This document shows, piece after piece, positions 36,774-44,833 of a stretch of DNA of 64,000 bases. Made by a program: the position numbers and the translations under genes. The stretch is from Lacticaseibacillus daqingensis (GTDB lineage Bacteria > Bacillota > Bacilli > Lactobacillales > Lactobacillaceae), in contig NZ_RHOH01000006.1 in NCBI RefSeq assembly GCF_003946115.1, forward strand, positions 113,346 to 177,345. Reading direction: 5' to 3'. The notes under the pieces are model-generated. The model was not told the origin of the DNA and made no database searches. It worked only from the letters and a program-made list of their open reading frames with translations. How positions within the stretch are numbered: the first letter of the stretch is position 1; every line of letters starts with the position of its first letter.

Positions 36774-38216
36774 ATGAAGACGCAACCCATTGGATTCATC
36801 GACTCCGGGGTCGGCGGGCTGACCGTCGTCAAGGAGGCCTTGCGCCAGCTGCCCAACGAAAACATCGTGTTCCTCGGCGATCAGGCGCGCCTGCCGTACG
36901 GCCCGCGGCCCGCGGCGCAGGTGCGCGCGTTTACGTGGCAGATGGTCAACTTCTTGCTTCAAAAAAACATCAAGATGCTGGTGGTGGCCTGCAACACGGC
37001 CACGGCCGCGGCACTCCCCGACCTGAAGGCGAAGCTCGACATCCCGGTCATTGGCGTCATCGTGCCGGGCAGCCGGGCCGCACTGAAGGCCACGCACACC
37101 GGCCACATCGGAGTGATCGGCACCGAGGGGACAGTTCAAAGTGACGCCTACGCGCACACCCTGCACCAAAAAGCGGCCCGTGTGCGCGTGACCAGCTTGG
37201 CGGCGCCGAAGTTCGTGCCACTGGTGGAAAGCAACGAAATGACCAGCGCCATCGCCAAGCGGGTGGTGGCTGAGACCCTGCAGCCGCTGCTGCATCAAGA
37301 CATCGACACGCTGGTGATGGGCTGCACCCACTACCCGCTGCTGCGGCCACTGATTCAACACGTGATGGGCCCAGGGGTGACGCTGATCGACTCCGGCGCT
37401 GAAACCGTCAGCGAGGTCTCCACCTTGCTGGATTACTTTGACATCGCCAACGATGCACCGGTTGGCGCGCCAACGCGCGTCTTTTACACCACTGGGAACG
37501 CCGAGCTGTTCGATGTGATCGCCGGCAACTGGCTGGCGCTGAGCGTTCAAAGCACCCACGTGACCATTGACGACCTGCCGACCGCGGGGGCCCAGGCGGC
37601 CCCGACCGACACGATCGTGGTCGCGTCCAAGAATGCGGGAAAAGTGCGCGAAATCGCCGCGATGTTTGAAGCGGACGGGATCACCGTCAAGAGCCTAAGC
37701 GACTTTCCGGCGCTGCCGGAGGTGGCCGAAACCGGGGCAACCTTCGAGGAAAACGCGCGGCTGAAGGCGGACGGCTACGCTAGGATGCTAGAACTGCCGG
37801 TGTTGGCCGATGACTCCGGGCTGATGGTGGCTGCGCTGGACGGCCAGCCTGGGGTGTTCTCGGCGCGCTACGCCGGCGCCGGCCACAATGATGCCGCCAA
37901 CAACGCCAAGCTGATGGCGGCGCTTGGGGCGGTGCCCCAAGCCAAGCGTCAGGCCACATTCCACTCGACGCTGGTCTTCGCGAAGCCGAACCGACCAGCC
38001 GACGACCTGGTGGTCAGCGGTAGTGTGACCGGGATGATCACCGGCATTCCGCGCGGGGACAATGGGTTTGGCTACGACCCGTACTTTCTGCTGCCGGACT
38101 TGGGTAAAACCATGGCCGAGCTGAGCGAAACAGAGAAAAACGCGGTCAGCCACCGCGGCAACGCCATGCGGGCGCTTGAGCAGCAGTGGCGGCAGTGGTA
38201 CCGCGAGACGCGGTGA
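36774..38216 (+). CDS. murI: Fused glutamate racemase and XTP/dITP pyrophosphatase (MurI-RdgB)
   Basis: Two enzymes in one 480-aa frame. Residues 1-~265 are glutamate racemase, which makes D-glutamate for peptidoglycan: [17 protein letters not shown], catalytic Cys73 in [12 protein letters not shown], Cys184 in [13 protein letters not shown]. Residues ~279-480 are a HAM1/RdgB non-canonical purine NTP pyrophosphatase, which removes dITP and [42 protein letters not shown] and [11 protein letters not shown] short Ala/Pro-rich linker ([10 protein letters not shown]) joins them. In Bacillus the same activities come from adjacent genes racE and ysnA, so the fusion replaces an operon pair; the phosphoesterase gene ysnB follows in both. 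Confidence 0.95.
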   Translation: MKTQPIGFIDSGVGGLTVVKEALRQLPNENIVFLGDQARLPYGPRPAAQVRAFTWQMVNFLLQKNIKMLVVACNTATAAALPDLKAKLDIPVIGVIVPGSRAALKATHTGHIGVIGTEGTVQSDAYAHTLHQKAARVRVTSLAAPKFVPLVESNEMTSAIAKRVVAETLQPLLHQDIDTLVMGCTHYPLLRPLIQHVMGPGVTLIDSGAETVSEVSTLLDYFDIANDAPVGAPTRVFYTTGNAELFDVIAGNWLALSVQSTHVTIDDLPTAGAQAAPTDTIVVASKNAGKVREIAAMFEADGITVKSLSDFPALPEVAETGATFEENARLKADGYARMLELPVLADDSGLMVAALDGQPGVFSARYAGAGHNDAANNAKLMAALGAVPQAKRQATFHSTLVFAKPNRPADDLVVSGSVTGMITGIPRGDNGFGYDPYFLLPDLGKTMAELSETEKNAVSHRGNAMRALEQQWRQWYRETR

Positions 38217-38226
38217 GGGAGGACGA

Positions 38227-38745
38227 ATGGTCAAAATCGTTGCAGTCAGTGATGCCCACGGCGACCGGGGCATCCTGCTCAAAATTCTAAAACAGCAGCC
38301 TGACGCGGAGGCGTACTTTTACGCCGGTGACTCGGAGCTCGCGGCAGATGCCCCGGTGTTTCAAACCTACCGGGCGGTGGCAGGGAACATGGATTATGAC
38401 CCCGCCTTTCCGCTCACGCTGACCGCTACCGTGGCCGGCGTGACCATCTTCATGACCCACGGCCACCGCTTCGGCGTCAACTACGGACTGGACCAGCTGA
38501 TCGAAGCCGGAGAGCAGGCTGGGGCCAACTTGGTGCTGTTCGGCCACACCCACGCACTGGGCGTGGCGCAGCACAACGGCATGGTGATCCTGAACCCCGG
38601 TAGCATCAGCCAGCCGCGCGGACAGTTTGCCCGCCTTGGCGGCACCTACGCGGTGATCGACGTCACGTCAGCGGCCGTCACGTGCACCTACTATCAGCGT
38701 GACGGCCAGCCTGCGCCAGGCCTGCGCCGCACCTTTACGCGTTAA
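38227..38745 (+). CDS. YfcE/YsnB-type metallophosphoesterase
   Basis: A 172-aa cytosolic phosphodiesterase/phosphatase of the MJ0936/YfcE family. Metal-binding motifs are in order: VSDAHGDRG, YAGDSE, VAGNMD, MTHGHRFG and LFGHTHALG. The natural substrate is unknown. ATG 38227 follows GAGGGAGG; the longer upstream reading runs into the murI-rdgB end. It completes a racE-ysnA-ysnB-like unit. Confidence 0.92.
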   Translation: MVKIVAVSDAHGDRGILLKILKQQPDAEAYFYAGDSELAADAPVFQTYRAVAGNMDYDPAFPLTLTATVAGVTIFMTHGHRFGVNYGLDQLIEAGEQAGANLVLFGHTHALGVAQHNGMVILNPGSISQPRGQFARLGGTYAVIDVTSAAVTCTYYQRDGQPAPGLRRTFTR

Positions 38746-38787
38746 GCAAAACGTGCGGTGACCCACACCGGGCTTGGCCCAGTGGAT

Positions 38788-38839
38788 AAGCGAAGTGACC
38801 TGTAAAACCGCACTTGGGGGGCAGGCCGCTTCGCTTTTT
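38788..38839 (+). terminator. Terminator after the YsnB-type gene
   Basis: AAGCGAAG pairs with CTTCGCTT and CCTG with CAGG, with five T. The apical part (TAAAACCGCACTTGG) resembles the loop of the hairpin repeat family seen at 40302 and 1538, so this terminator may be a family relic. Confidence 0.85.
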
Positions 38840-38859
38840 CAGTTTGGGGAGCGCCAATC

Positions 38860-38886
38860 AAAAACGCCCAGCGCAAGCGCTAGGCG
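38860..38886 (-). terminator. Terminator of the aquaglyceroporin gene
   Basis: On the minus strand CGCCTAGCGC, loop TT, GCGCTGGGCG, then TTTTTGA. Confidence 0.88.
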
Positions 38887-38893
38887 AGTGGCG

Positions 38894-39625
38894 TTACATG
38901 AAGACGGTTTTGTATAAAAGAATTGCGGTGATGGCGGCCAGAATTGGCGCCACCACTGGGACCCAGGCGTAGCCCCAGTCGGAGCTGCCCTTGTGGCGCA
39001 GGGGGAGCAGTTGGTGCAGGATCCGGGGACCGAGGTCACGCGCCGGGTTCAAGGCCGGGCCAGTCGGCCCCCCGAAGCTTGCCACCAGCGTGGCCACCAG
39101 GAAGCCGAGGGCCATGTGCGCGGTGCCGAGGTTATCCTGGAAGAATGGCGCCTTGGTGATGCCCAGCGCCCCGAAGAAGAGGATGAATGACCCGATGAAT
39201 TCGTTGATGAAGCCGTTGAACTTGCTCTTGGTCGCACTGATGGTGCTGAATGTGCCCAGCACGTGCTGCGTGTTGACGGTCAAATCGTAGTGCGGCTTGT
39301 AGGCTGCAACGACCCACAGCTGACCGAACATCGCGCCAAGAAATTGCGCGGCGAGGTAGGGGAGCACCTCAGCCCACGGGAACATGCCCGCAACGGCGAG
39401 CCCGATCGTGAACGCCGGGTTGATGTGGTTCCCAGAGATCCCCCCGATGACCATCGCGGGGATCATGACCCCCGCGCCGTAACCAACGGCAATCAGCATC
39501 CAGTCAGAGCCGTTCCCCTTGGTCCCTTTCAGGTCGACGTTTGCGACCGAACCGTTACCGAGTGCGACCATGATCGCGGTGCCCATGAATTCCGCAATCA
39601 GGCGCACGCCTATATCGTATGTCAT
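38894..39625 (-). CDS. glpF: Glycerol facilitator / aquaporin-family channel
   Basis: Six-span membrane channel of the MIP family, 243 aa. The two NPA half-helices are seen: HINPAFTIGL in the first half and ALNPARDLGPR in the second. Asp directly after the second NPA-Arg is the mark of glycerol facilitators as opposed to water-only aquaporins, so glycerol or other small neutral solutes are the likely substrates. The start is ATG 39625 (reverse) with GGAGG upstream. It is divergent from the CBS-domain gene. No glycerol kinase gene lies beside it, so it may serve osmotic or lactate/dihydroxyacetone flux instead. Confidence 0.93.
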   Translation of the reverse strand: MTYDIGVRLIAEFMGTAIMVALGNGSVANVDLKGTKGNGSDWMLIAVGYGAGVMIPAMVIGGISGNHINPAFTIGLAVAGMFPWAEVLPYLAAQFLGAMFGQLWVVAAYKPHYDLTVNTQHVLGTFSTISATKSKFNGFINEFIGSFILFFGALGITKAPFFQDNLGTAHMALGFLVATLVASFGGPTGPALNPARDLGPRILHQLLPLRHKGSSDWGYAWVPVVAPILAAITAILLYKTVFM

Positions 39626-39820
39626 TTTGTGCCTCCATCTGTGCCATTAGTCAAAAAAGTGAGCAATATGATGTCATGATACCAATTAATGAAATCATAG
39701 TAAATAACTTTTACGAAGCCGTAAAGCTTTCAGCTTGTGGGTGCGCTCACATACGGATTTCGGTACAATGGAGTCGTCCCTGTAGCGATTGCTGCTGCCA
39801 GTCCAAAGGAGTTTAACCGA

Positions 39821-40297
39821 ATGATCAACAAAGTGATCGATCACATGATGATAGAGAACCGCCAGCACTTCATGATTCCCGGTGACGTTGTTGCCAGTGT
39901 CAGCGAAGACAACTCGCTGCGCCACGCCTTTCTCGTGCTGACCAAGATCCGCTACGCCAAGATCCCGGTCCTTGACCGCGATGACCACCTCAAGGGGTTG
40001 TTGTCACTGCCGATGATCACCAACACGATGCTCGGGCTTGATGACCTCAGCGTCGCCCCGTTGGATCAGCTGTGCGTCAAGGACGTGATGGAAACGGATG
40101 TGGTAACGATCCAAAACCCCTACGACGTGGAGAACGTGCTGCACCTGTTGGTCGACAACCCCTTTCTTCCGGTCGTGGCCGGTGATGGCACCTTCACCGG
40201 CATCGTGACGCGGCGCGAGGTGATGAAGGGCATCAATTACATCGGTCACAATCTGGACAAGCAGTACCTTGTGACCCTCAAACCTGAAGAACCGTAG
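39821..40297 (+). CDS. cbpB: CBS-domain protein, CbpB/DarB-like (possible c-di-AMP binder)
   Basis: A stand-alone pair of CBS repeats, 158 aa: HMMIENRQHFMIPGDVVASV then YAKIPVLDRDDHLKGLLSL, and MTENDVVTIQ-like VMETDVVTIQNPYDVENVL then PVVAGDGTFTGIVTRREVMKG. Such proteins (DarB in Bacillus, CbpB in Listeria) bind c-di-AMP and regulate the RelA stringent factor or pyruvate carboxylase when the nucleotide is low. Family assignment is by length and architecture. AAAGGAG precedes ATG 39821; the longer frame from 39737 runs through the promoter (TACAAT near 39764). Confidence 0.8.
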   Translation: MINKVIDHMMIENRQHFMIPGDVVASVSEDNSLRHAFLVLTKIRYAKIPVLDRDDHLKGLLSLPMITNTMLGLDDLSVAPLDQLCVKDVMETDVVTIQNPYDVENVLHLLVDNPFLPVVAGDGTFTGIVTRREVMKGINYIGHNLDKQYLVTLKPEEP

Positions 40298-40301
40298 CGC
40301 A

Positions 40302-40530
40302 AAGAGGCTGAGGCAAAAAGCGGTTTTAGCCCAGAGTATCATCAAGGCCTCCTGTAAAACCCGAACTTAGGTTTTGCGGGAGGCCTTGATGATACGGCTT
40401 GCTCTGCTCGTTCGAACGTAGTGAGTTACGAGTAGACATGCGTTAGAAAGGGCGTTACTTTTTGGGGTCGTCCTGTCCTGGAATAGTCGTGGGTCATTCT
40501 CGGGCGGTTAAATTATGTCGCAGCCTTTTT
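40302..40530. repeat. Intergenic hairpin repeat element, copy C (convergent gap)
   Basis: The ends are imperfect inverted repeats (AGAGGCTGAGGCA at 40303 and the reverse complement of TGTCGCAGCCTTT at the right). Hairpin 1 has 26-nt arms (40336-40361 and 40370-40395) with 24 Watson-Crick and two G-T pairs around loop CGAACTTA. Hairpin 2 is CTGCTCGT (40404-40411) with ACGAGTAG (40428-40435), loop containing TTCGAA. Most of the length matches the element at 49471-49694, but the hairpin-1 arms differ in a compensated way. It lies downstream of both flanking convergent genes and so may also terminate their transcription. Confidence 0.85.
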
Positions 40531-40584
40531 AACGAACCGATCGAGGCGGGGCCTTGGCGCGTCACGCGCCAACCAAGTGAGGAA

Positions 40585-41472
40585 TTAGTCTGTCGGCTTG
40601 TCCAGCCACAGCGTTGCGGCGATGCCGACCAGCACGCTGAGCGCCACGAGCCCAACCGGCTGCAAGCCACCTGCTGGCCAGTACGGCGTCAGGCCGGTTT
40701 CGACCAGGATGACCACCGCGGCGATGACAATCCCGATGACCGCGTAGTAGACCTGCGCCTCGAAGCGTTGAAGCAGCCATTCCATCAGCTTGGCGATGAG
40801 CAGCAGGCCGATGGCGGCCCCGAGCATGAACGGCAGTAGCAGTGCCACGCTGGCGAGCGCGTCACGCGCGGCCGCCCAGTCGCCACTGAGACCTGCGCGC
40901 AAGGCGCTCCCGAGCTGGCTGACGGCGTTATACACGGTGCCGTACTGATCGATCACCATCAGCATGATCGAGCCTGAGATGCCTGGAATGGCCATCAGGG
41001 CAACGGCGAAACCGCCGGCGTAAGTCATGGTCAGGGCGTCCTGGACGCTGGTCAGCGCGGGAATGGCGATCAGGTTCTCGGGTTGCGTGCCGCCAAGCTT
41101 CGCGAGGCCGTAGATGACCGCAAAGCCCAGCACCGGCAGCAACACATACACCGGCCGCCAGGGCACCTGACGGATTTTGCGCCAGATGTAGGGGCCGATG
41201 CCGAGGACCAGCCCGATGAAAAAACCGTAGCTGGCCAGCGGCCACTGGGTGGTGACCACTAGGACGGCCTTGGTGGAGGCGAGGATGCCGACCACGGCGC
41301 CGAGGCCGATGGGGAGCAGGAAGCGCCCGTGCTGACGTGGGGCTTCACGGAAGTGGTTGACCGCCTGCAGGAGCCGGTCGTACAGACCGACCACAACGGC
41401 GAAGATACTGCCGGACAGGCCGGGAATGACAAGCGCAACGCCGATGATGGCGCCTTTGAGAAAGTTCAACAT
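40585..41472 (-). CDS. DUF368 membrane protein (PopT-type polyprenyl-phosphate translocase)
   Basis: A 295-aa protein with about eight membrane segments and the internally repeated DUF368 motifs VIPGLSGSIFAVVVGLYDR (residues ~15-33) and AIPGISGSIMLMVIDQYG (~162-179). Members called PopT recycle undecaprenyl phosphate to the cytosolic side for cell-wall synthesis; this is established for a few bacteria and inferred here. The start is ATG 41472 (reverse), behind CGGAGGACC. The MscS gene lies 21 bases upstream on the same strand, so the two are probably co-transcribed. The C-terminal SVLVGIAATLWLDKPTD is poorly conserved. Confidence 0.88.
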   Translation of the reverse strand: MLNFLKGAIIGVALVIPGLSGSIFAVVVGLYDRLLQAVNHFREAPRQHGRFLLPIGLGAVVGILASTKAVLVVTTQWPLASYGFFIGLVLGIGPYIWRKIRQVPWRPVYVLLPVLGFAVIYGLAKLGGTQPENLIAIPALTSVQDALTMTYAGGFAVALMAIPGISGSIMLMVIDQYGTVYNAVSQLGSALRAGLSGDWAAARDALASVALLLPFMLGAAIGLLLIAKLMEWLLQRFEAQVYYAVIGIVIAAVVILVETGLTPYWPAGGLQPVGLVALSVLVGIAATLWLDKPTD

Positions 41473-41493
41473 AATGGTCCTCCGATTGGGGGG

Positions 41494-42372
41494 CTAGTGG
41501 TTGTTTAACGTCAGGGTCGGGGTGGGGATGTCGATGCCGGCATCTGCCAGCGCCTGCACATAGGCGGCCAAAAACTCGCGCTGGATCGGCAACTGCTGGC
41601 CATTTTCAACGAACATCAGCACCTGATAAGAGAAGGTGCCATCGCCGTTGTCGGTGAGGCCGAGCACATCGGGCCCGCTTTTGATCATTTTGTGCGTCGG
41701 CACCAGCCGGTGGTTGACGTCGTTGATGACCTGAGTAACGGCCGCCAGGTCCACGTCCGGGCGCATCGGTAGCTTGATGAGGGCCTGCATATTGCTGCGC
41801 GACAGGTTGGAGACGATGGTGATGTTGCGGTTAGGGATGTAGTTGATGGTCCCGTTGAAGCTTTGCACGATGGTGGTGCGCAACCCAACGCTGGTCACCT
41901 TGCCACTGATCTGGCCGAGTTGCACCGAGTCCCCGACATCGAACTGACCCTCCAGAATAATGAAAAAGCCGGTGACGACATCGGACACAAACCCCTGCGC
42001 GCCCAAGCCCAAGGCGATCCCGACCACCCCGGCCCCAGCGATCAGCGTACCCACTGGGACGCCGAGCGTGGACAGGATGGCGTAAAGGTAAAAGAAGAAA
42101 ATGACGTACGAGAACGCGTTGCGCGTCAGCGTATGCATCGTGGCGATGCGGGAATCCGACAGGCGGCTCTTGGTCTTGTAGGTGTTGAAGCCGCGATTGA
42201 CAAGCTTCTTGCCGACCGCGTTGAGGACGAAGAACAAGAGCGAGAAGAATAGCAACTGGACGACAACGGTGATCGCCTGGTTCAGCACACCGTCCCAGTC
42301 AATGTGATTCAGGTAGCGCAGCAGTAGATTCGTCTGCGTGGTGAGGTCTTTAGTTTCTGTCAGTATGGTCAC
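41494..42372 (-). CDS. Small-conductance mechanosensitive channel, MscS family
   Basis: A 292-aa channel that opens on hypo-osmotic membrane tension. Three N-terminal spans occupy ~30-130. The pore-lining helix is Gly/Ala-rich (LIAGAGVVGIALGLGAQGFVSDVV), followed by the beta domain (FFIILEGQFDVGDSVQL; NYIPNRNITIVSNLSR) and the alpha/beta C-terminal domain. It starts at GTG 42372 (reverse) eight bases after AAGGAG. It precedes the PopT-like gene and is divergent from the DUF948/YtxH pair. Confidence 0.94.
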   Translation of the reverse strand: MTILTETKDLTTQTNLLLRYLNHIDWDGVLNQAITVVVQLLFFSLLFFVLNAVGKKLVNRGFNTYKTKSRLSDSRIATMHTLTRNAFSYVIFFFYLYAILSTLGVPVGTLIAGAGVVGIALGLGAQGFVSDVVTGFFIILEGQFDVGDSVQLGQISGKVTSVGLRTTIVQSFNGTINYIPNRNITIVSNLSRSNMQALIKLPMRPDVDLAAVTQVINDVNHRLVPTHKMIKSGPDVLGLTDNGDGTFSYQVLMFVENGQQLPIQREFLAAYVQALADAGIDIPTPTLTLNNH

Positions 42373-42554
42373 AGTATCCGCTCCTTAGTGCTTCTAGTTT
42401 ATCAAACCCGCGGCAACTCGCCCAGTTGAAGGCCCAAAATATTAGGGAACTTTTAGGCTAGTGTTTGCCGCCCCCCGGGATTGATGCTATCCTAAAGGTA
42501 TCCGGCGAAAGCCATTGCATGGGCCCAACAGGGGTCCCATAAGGAGGGTGTTGC

Positions 42555-42983
42555 ATGTCAGGAGCAGAAGTCGCAGGCGTGATCGCAGCGGTCGCATTTT
42601 TGATCATTGCGCTGGCCGTGGCGATTATCGCGATCCGCTTGTCCGGGGTCACGAAAGAAATCAAGCAGACGGTGGCGGAGGTCAATCAGACACTGGCCAC
42701 GATTAACGGAGAGGTGAAGCCTTTGACCAACGAGATCGAGGCGCTGTTGACCAAATCGAACACGCTGTTGAACGACGTGAACGGTAAGGTCGCCGCCATC
42801 GATCCCGTCTTCACGGCGATCGGCGAGCTCGGCGAATCTGTGTCCGACCTGAACACCTCCACGCGCAACTTGGCCAGCAAGGTGTCCAGTGGGGCCCAGA
42901 ACGCGACCAAGGTCACCGTTGCCGCCAAGGTGGGCCAAAAAGCCATGTCGTTGCTGAAGAAAAAAGAACCAACCAAAGATTAG
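42555..42983 (+). CDS. DUF948 membrane-anchored coiled-coil protein
   Basis: 142 aa: an N-terminal membrane span (VAGVIAAVAFLIIALAVAIIAIRL) followed by a heptad-type helical stretch rich in Thr, Asn and Val (VTKEIKQTVAEVNQTLATIN and following) and a Lys-rich end. DUF948 proteins are often encoded beside YtxH proteins and have been linked to general stress and envelope functions; no biochemical role is known. ATAAGGAGG precedes ATG 42555. The YtxH gene starts 12 bases later. Confidence 0.87.
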   Translation: MSGAEVAGVIAAVAFLIIALAVAIIAIRLSGVTKEIKQTVAEVNQTLATINGEVKPLTNEIEALLTKSNTLLNDVNGKVAAIDPVFTAIGELGESVSDLNTSTRNLASKVSSGAQNATKVTVAAKVGQKAMSLLKKKEPTKD

Positions 42984-42995
42984 GGGGAAGTCCAT

Positions 42996-43469
42996 ATGTC
43001 CAAAAAGAGTCATTTTCTGTTAGGGTTTGTGCTTGGGGCCGCCAGCTCGCTGGCCGCCACCTACTTGTTGACACCACAGACCAGCGAAGACCTGAAGCGC
43101 AAGTTTAGCGAGAAGAAGGACGACCTGGCTGACCGCGCCGCCGATTACTACGACTACGCGCGCGATGCGACCGCCGAATGGCGCGAGTCCGCGGAAGACT
43201 TCGTCAGTGACCTGAAGGCGAAGGCCCAAAAGCCGGTGGAAGAAGCCGACCTGACCACGTTCGATGAGGCCACGGCAGCGCTCAAAGATGAGCTGACCGA
43301 TGCGCCGGAAGTGGCCGTGAACGATGAGTTCGATGACATTGTCCTGGACGGCAAAAGCGCATTTGCGCAAGCGAAGGATCAAGACGATGCCCCAGCCGCG
43401 CCAGAAGCACCAGCCACACCAGAAGCGGATGCGGCCCCGGACGCTGAAAGCGATACCCCGGAAGCTTAG
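42996..43469 (+). CDS. YtxH-domain protein
   Basis: 157 aa with an N-terminal glycine-zipper-like membrane segment (FLLGFVLGAASSLAATYLLTP) and a long Asp/Glu/Ala/Lys helical region including a TPQTSEDLKRKFSEKKDDL start typical for YtxH. The C-terminal ~30 residues are Ala/Pro/Glu low complexity (PEAPATPEADAAPDAESDTP). Stress-related function is inferred from the family. GGGGGAAG precedes ATG 42996. The stop lies beside a 27-bp inverted repeat. Confidence 0.85.
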   Translation: MSKKSHFLLGFVLGAASSLAATYLLTPQTSEDLKRKFSEKKDDLADRAADYYDYARDATAEWRESAEDFVSDLKAKAQKPVEEADLTTFDEATAALKDELTDAPEVAVNDEFDDIVLDGKSAFAQAKDQDDAPAAPEAPATPEADAAPDAESDTPEA

Positions 43470-43529
43470 CGCTTAATCAAAGAAGCCGTGCCCTGCGCAA
43501 TTGCAGGGCACGGCTTCTTTGATTAAGCG
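43470..43529. terminator. Bidirectional terminator, 27-bp perfect stem (ytxH-type / pepQ)
   Basis: Bases 43470-43496 and 43503-43529 are exact reverse complements around the loop GCAATT. The left arm begins directly after the YtxH-gene stop, and the right arm contains the pepQ stop codon and the bases before it. The A/T-rich ends give the T-runs in both directions. Confidence 0.95.
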
Positions 43530-44626
43530 ATGGTCGTGAAGTCCTTTGGGGTGTGGGTGAATGGCTCGCAACCCGTTTCGGTGACGTGCACGCAGTCTTC
43601 GATGCGCACGCCGGCCACGCCGGGGATGTAGATGCCGGGTTCGATGGAGAAGCACATGCCAGGCTTCAGTTCCATCTGGTTGCCGGCCATGATGGACGGG
43701 AATTCGTGGGTGGACATGCCGATCCCGTGGCCCAGGCGGTGGTTGAAGTACGCCCCGTAGCCGGCCTTTTCGATCACGTCACGGGCAATTTTGTCCAAGG
43801 CCTCAGCGGTCAAGCCGGGCCGCACGGCCGCCTGAGCGGTCAGCTGTGCTTCCAGACAGACCGCGTGGATCTCACGGGCTTTGGCGGAAACCGGACCGCC
43901 GAACGCCACGGTGCGCGTAGCGTCGGACATGTAGCCATGGTTGTTCGTCCCGAGGTCAAACAAGACGAGCTCCCCAGGTTGCACTGCGGTGGCTTCCGGG
44001 CCGCCATGCGGGTCGGCGGCATTGACGCCGGCCTGCACGATGGTGTCAAAGGACATATGCATGACACCTTCTTGCATCATCGCGTACTCGATCTCGGCGA
44101 CGACCTGCTGCTCCGTGATGCCCGCCTTCAGTGCGGCGAACCCGGCGGCAAAGGCGCGATCGGCCTGCTGCCCGGCCGCGATCATCTTCGCGATTTCGTC
44201 CGGAGTCTTGATCAGCTGCAGGCCTTCGCTGAAGCGGCTGGCATCGGCCGGGAAGGTGGCCTGCGGGAACTCACGCATGATGGCCTCGTATTTGAAGACA
44301 GCCAAGTCATCCTTTTCGATCCCCCAGTGCAGCGGGTTGGCACTGCGCTGTTTGATCTGCGTGGCGATCAGCGCGAAGGGGTCTTCGTGGTCGAGGTAGC
44401 CGGCGACGCCGTAAGGCCAGCCGGCCTTCTTAACGGCCTCGATCGACAGGGCGGGCACGAAGAGGAATGGTTCTTGGTCGGGGAAAACGAACAGACCGGT
44501 GATCCGTTCCTCAGGGTCGCTGAAGAAGCCGGTGTAGTAGTTGATGTTGGTGAAGTTGCTGATGTAAGCCAGGTCCAGGTTCTGATCCTGAACCCAGGTT
44601 TGCAGGGCTTGAAGATGTTGATTCAT
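43523..44626 (-). CDS. pepQ: X-Pro dipeptidase PepQ (M24B)
   Basis: Cytosolic metallo-dipeptidase that cleaves Xaa-Pro dipeptides from casein- or protein-derived peptides. 367 aa with an N-terminal creatinase-like domain and C-terminal pita-bread domain. The metal ligands are in VLFDLGTNNHGYMSDATRT (two Asp), GHGIGMSTHEFP (His), FSIEPGIY (Glu) and VRIEDCV (Glu). The start is ATG 44626 (reverse), after AAGGAGGCAC; a longer reading to 44827 crosses the divergent promoter region. The pepQ/ccpA divergent pair is conserved in lactobacilli, where CcpA controls pepQ. Confidence 0.95.
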   Translation of the reverse strand: MNQHLQALQTWVQDQNLDLAYISNFTNINYYTGFFSDPEERITGLFVFPDQEPFLFVPALSIEAVKKAGWPYGVAGYLDHEDPFALIATQIKQRSANPLHWGIEKDDLAVFKYEAIMREFPQATFPADASRFSEGLQLIKTPDEIAKMIAAGQQADRAFAAGFAALKAGITEQQVVAEIEYAMMQEGVMHMSFDTIVQAGVNAADPHGGPEATAVQPGELVLFDLGTNNHGYMSDATRTVAFGGPVSAKAREIHAVCLEAQLTAQAAVRPGLTAEALDKIARDVIEKAGYGAYFNHRLGHGIGMSTHEFPSIMAGNQMELKPGMCFSIEPGIYIPGVAGVRIEDCVHVTETGCEPFTHTPKDFTTIA

Positions 44627-44753
44627 GCGAGTGCCTCCTTTGTTGATCCAGCACGCCCGCAAGCGGGGTGGGTTTTGCGCCTTTAAGTATAGCACAGCGG
44701 TGGATTTGATGACTTTCTGAAAAGAGCTCATGAAAATTTGCATGAAAAGTTCA

Positions 44754-44791
44754 GTAAAACGCTTGCATTGCGATAATCCTTCTGATACAGT
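44754..44791 (+). promoter_or_regulatory. ccpA promoter with cre-like sequence
   Basis: TTGCAT (44763-44768) and TACAGT (44786-44791), 17 bases apart, form the ccpA promoter. GTAAAACGCTTGCA (44754-44767) overlaps the -35 and resembles cre with three mismatches, all at the edges or the W position. Autoregulation by CcpA is therefore possible but weakly supported. Confidence 0.6.
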
Positions 44792-44833
44792 GGACTGGAA
44801 ATGAAGTGTCAACACACCAAGGAGCAATCAATC

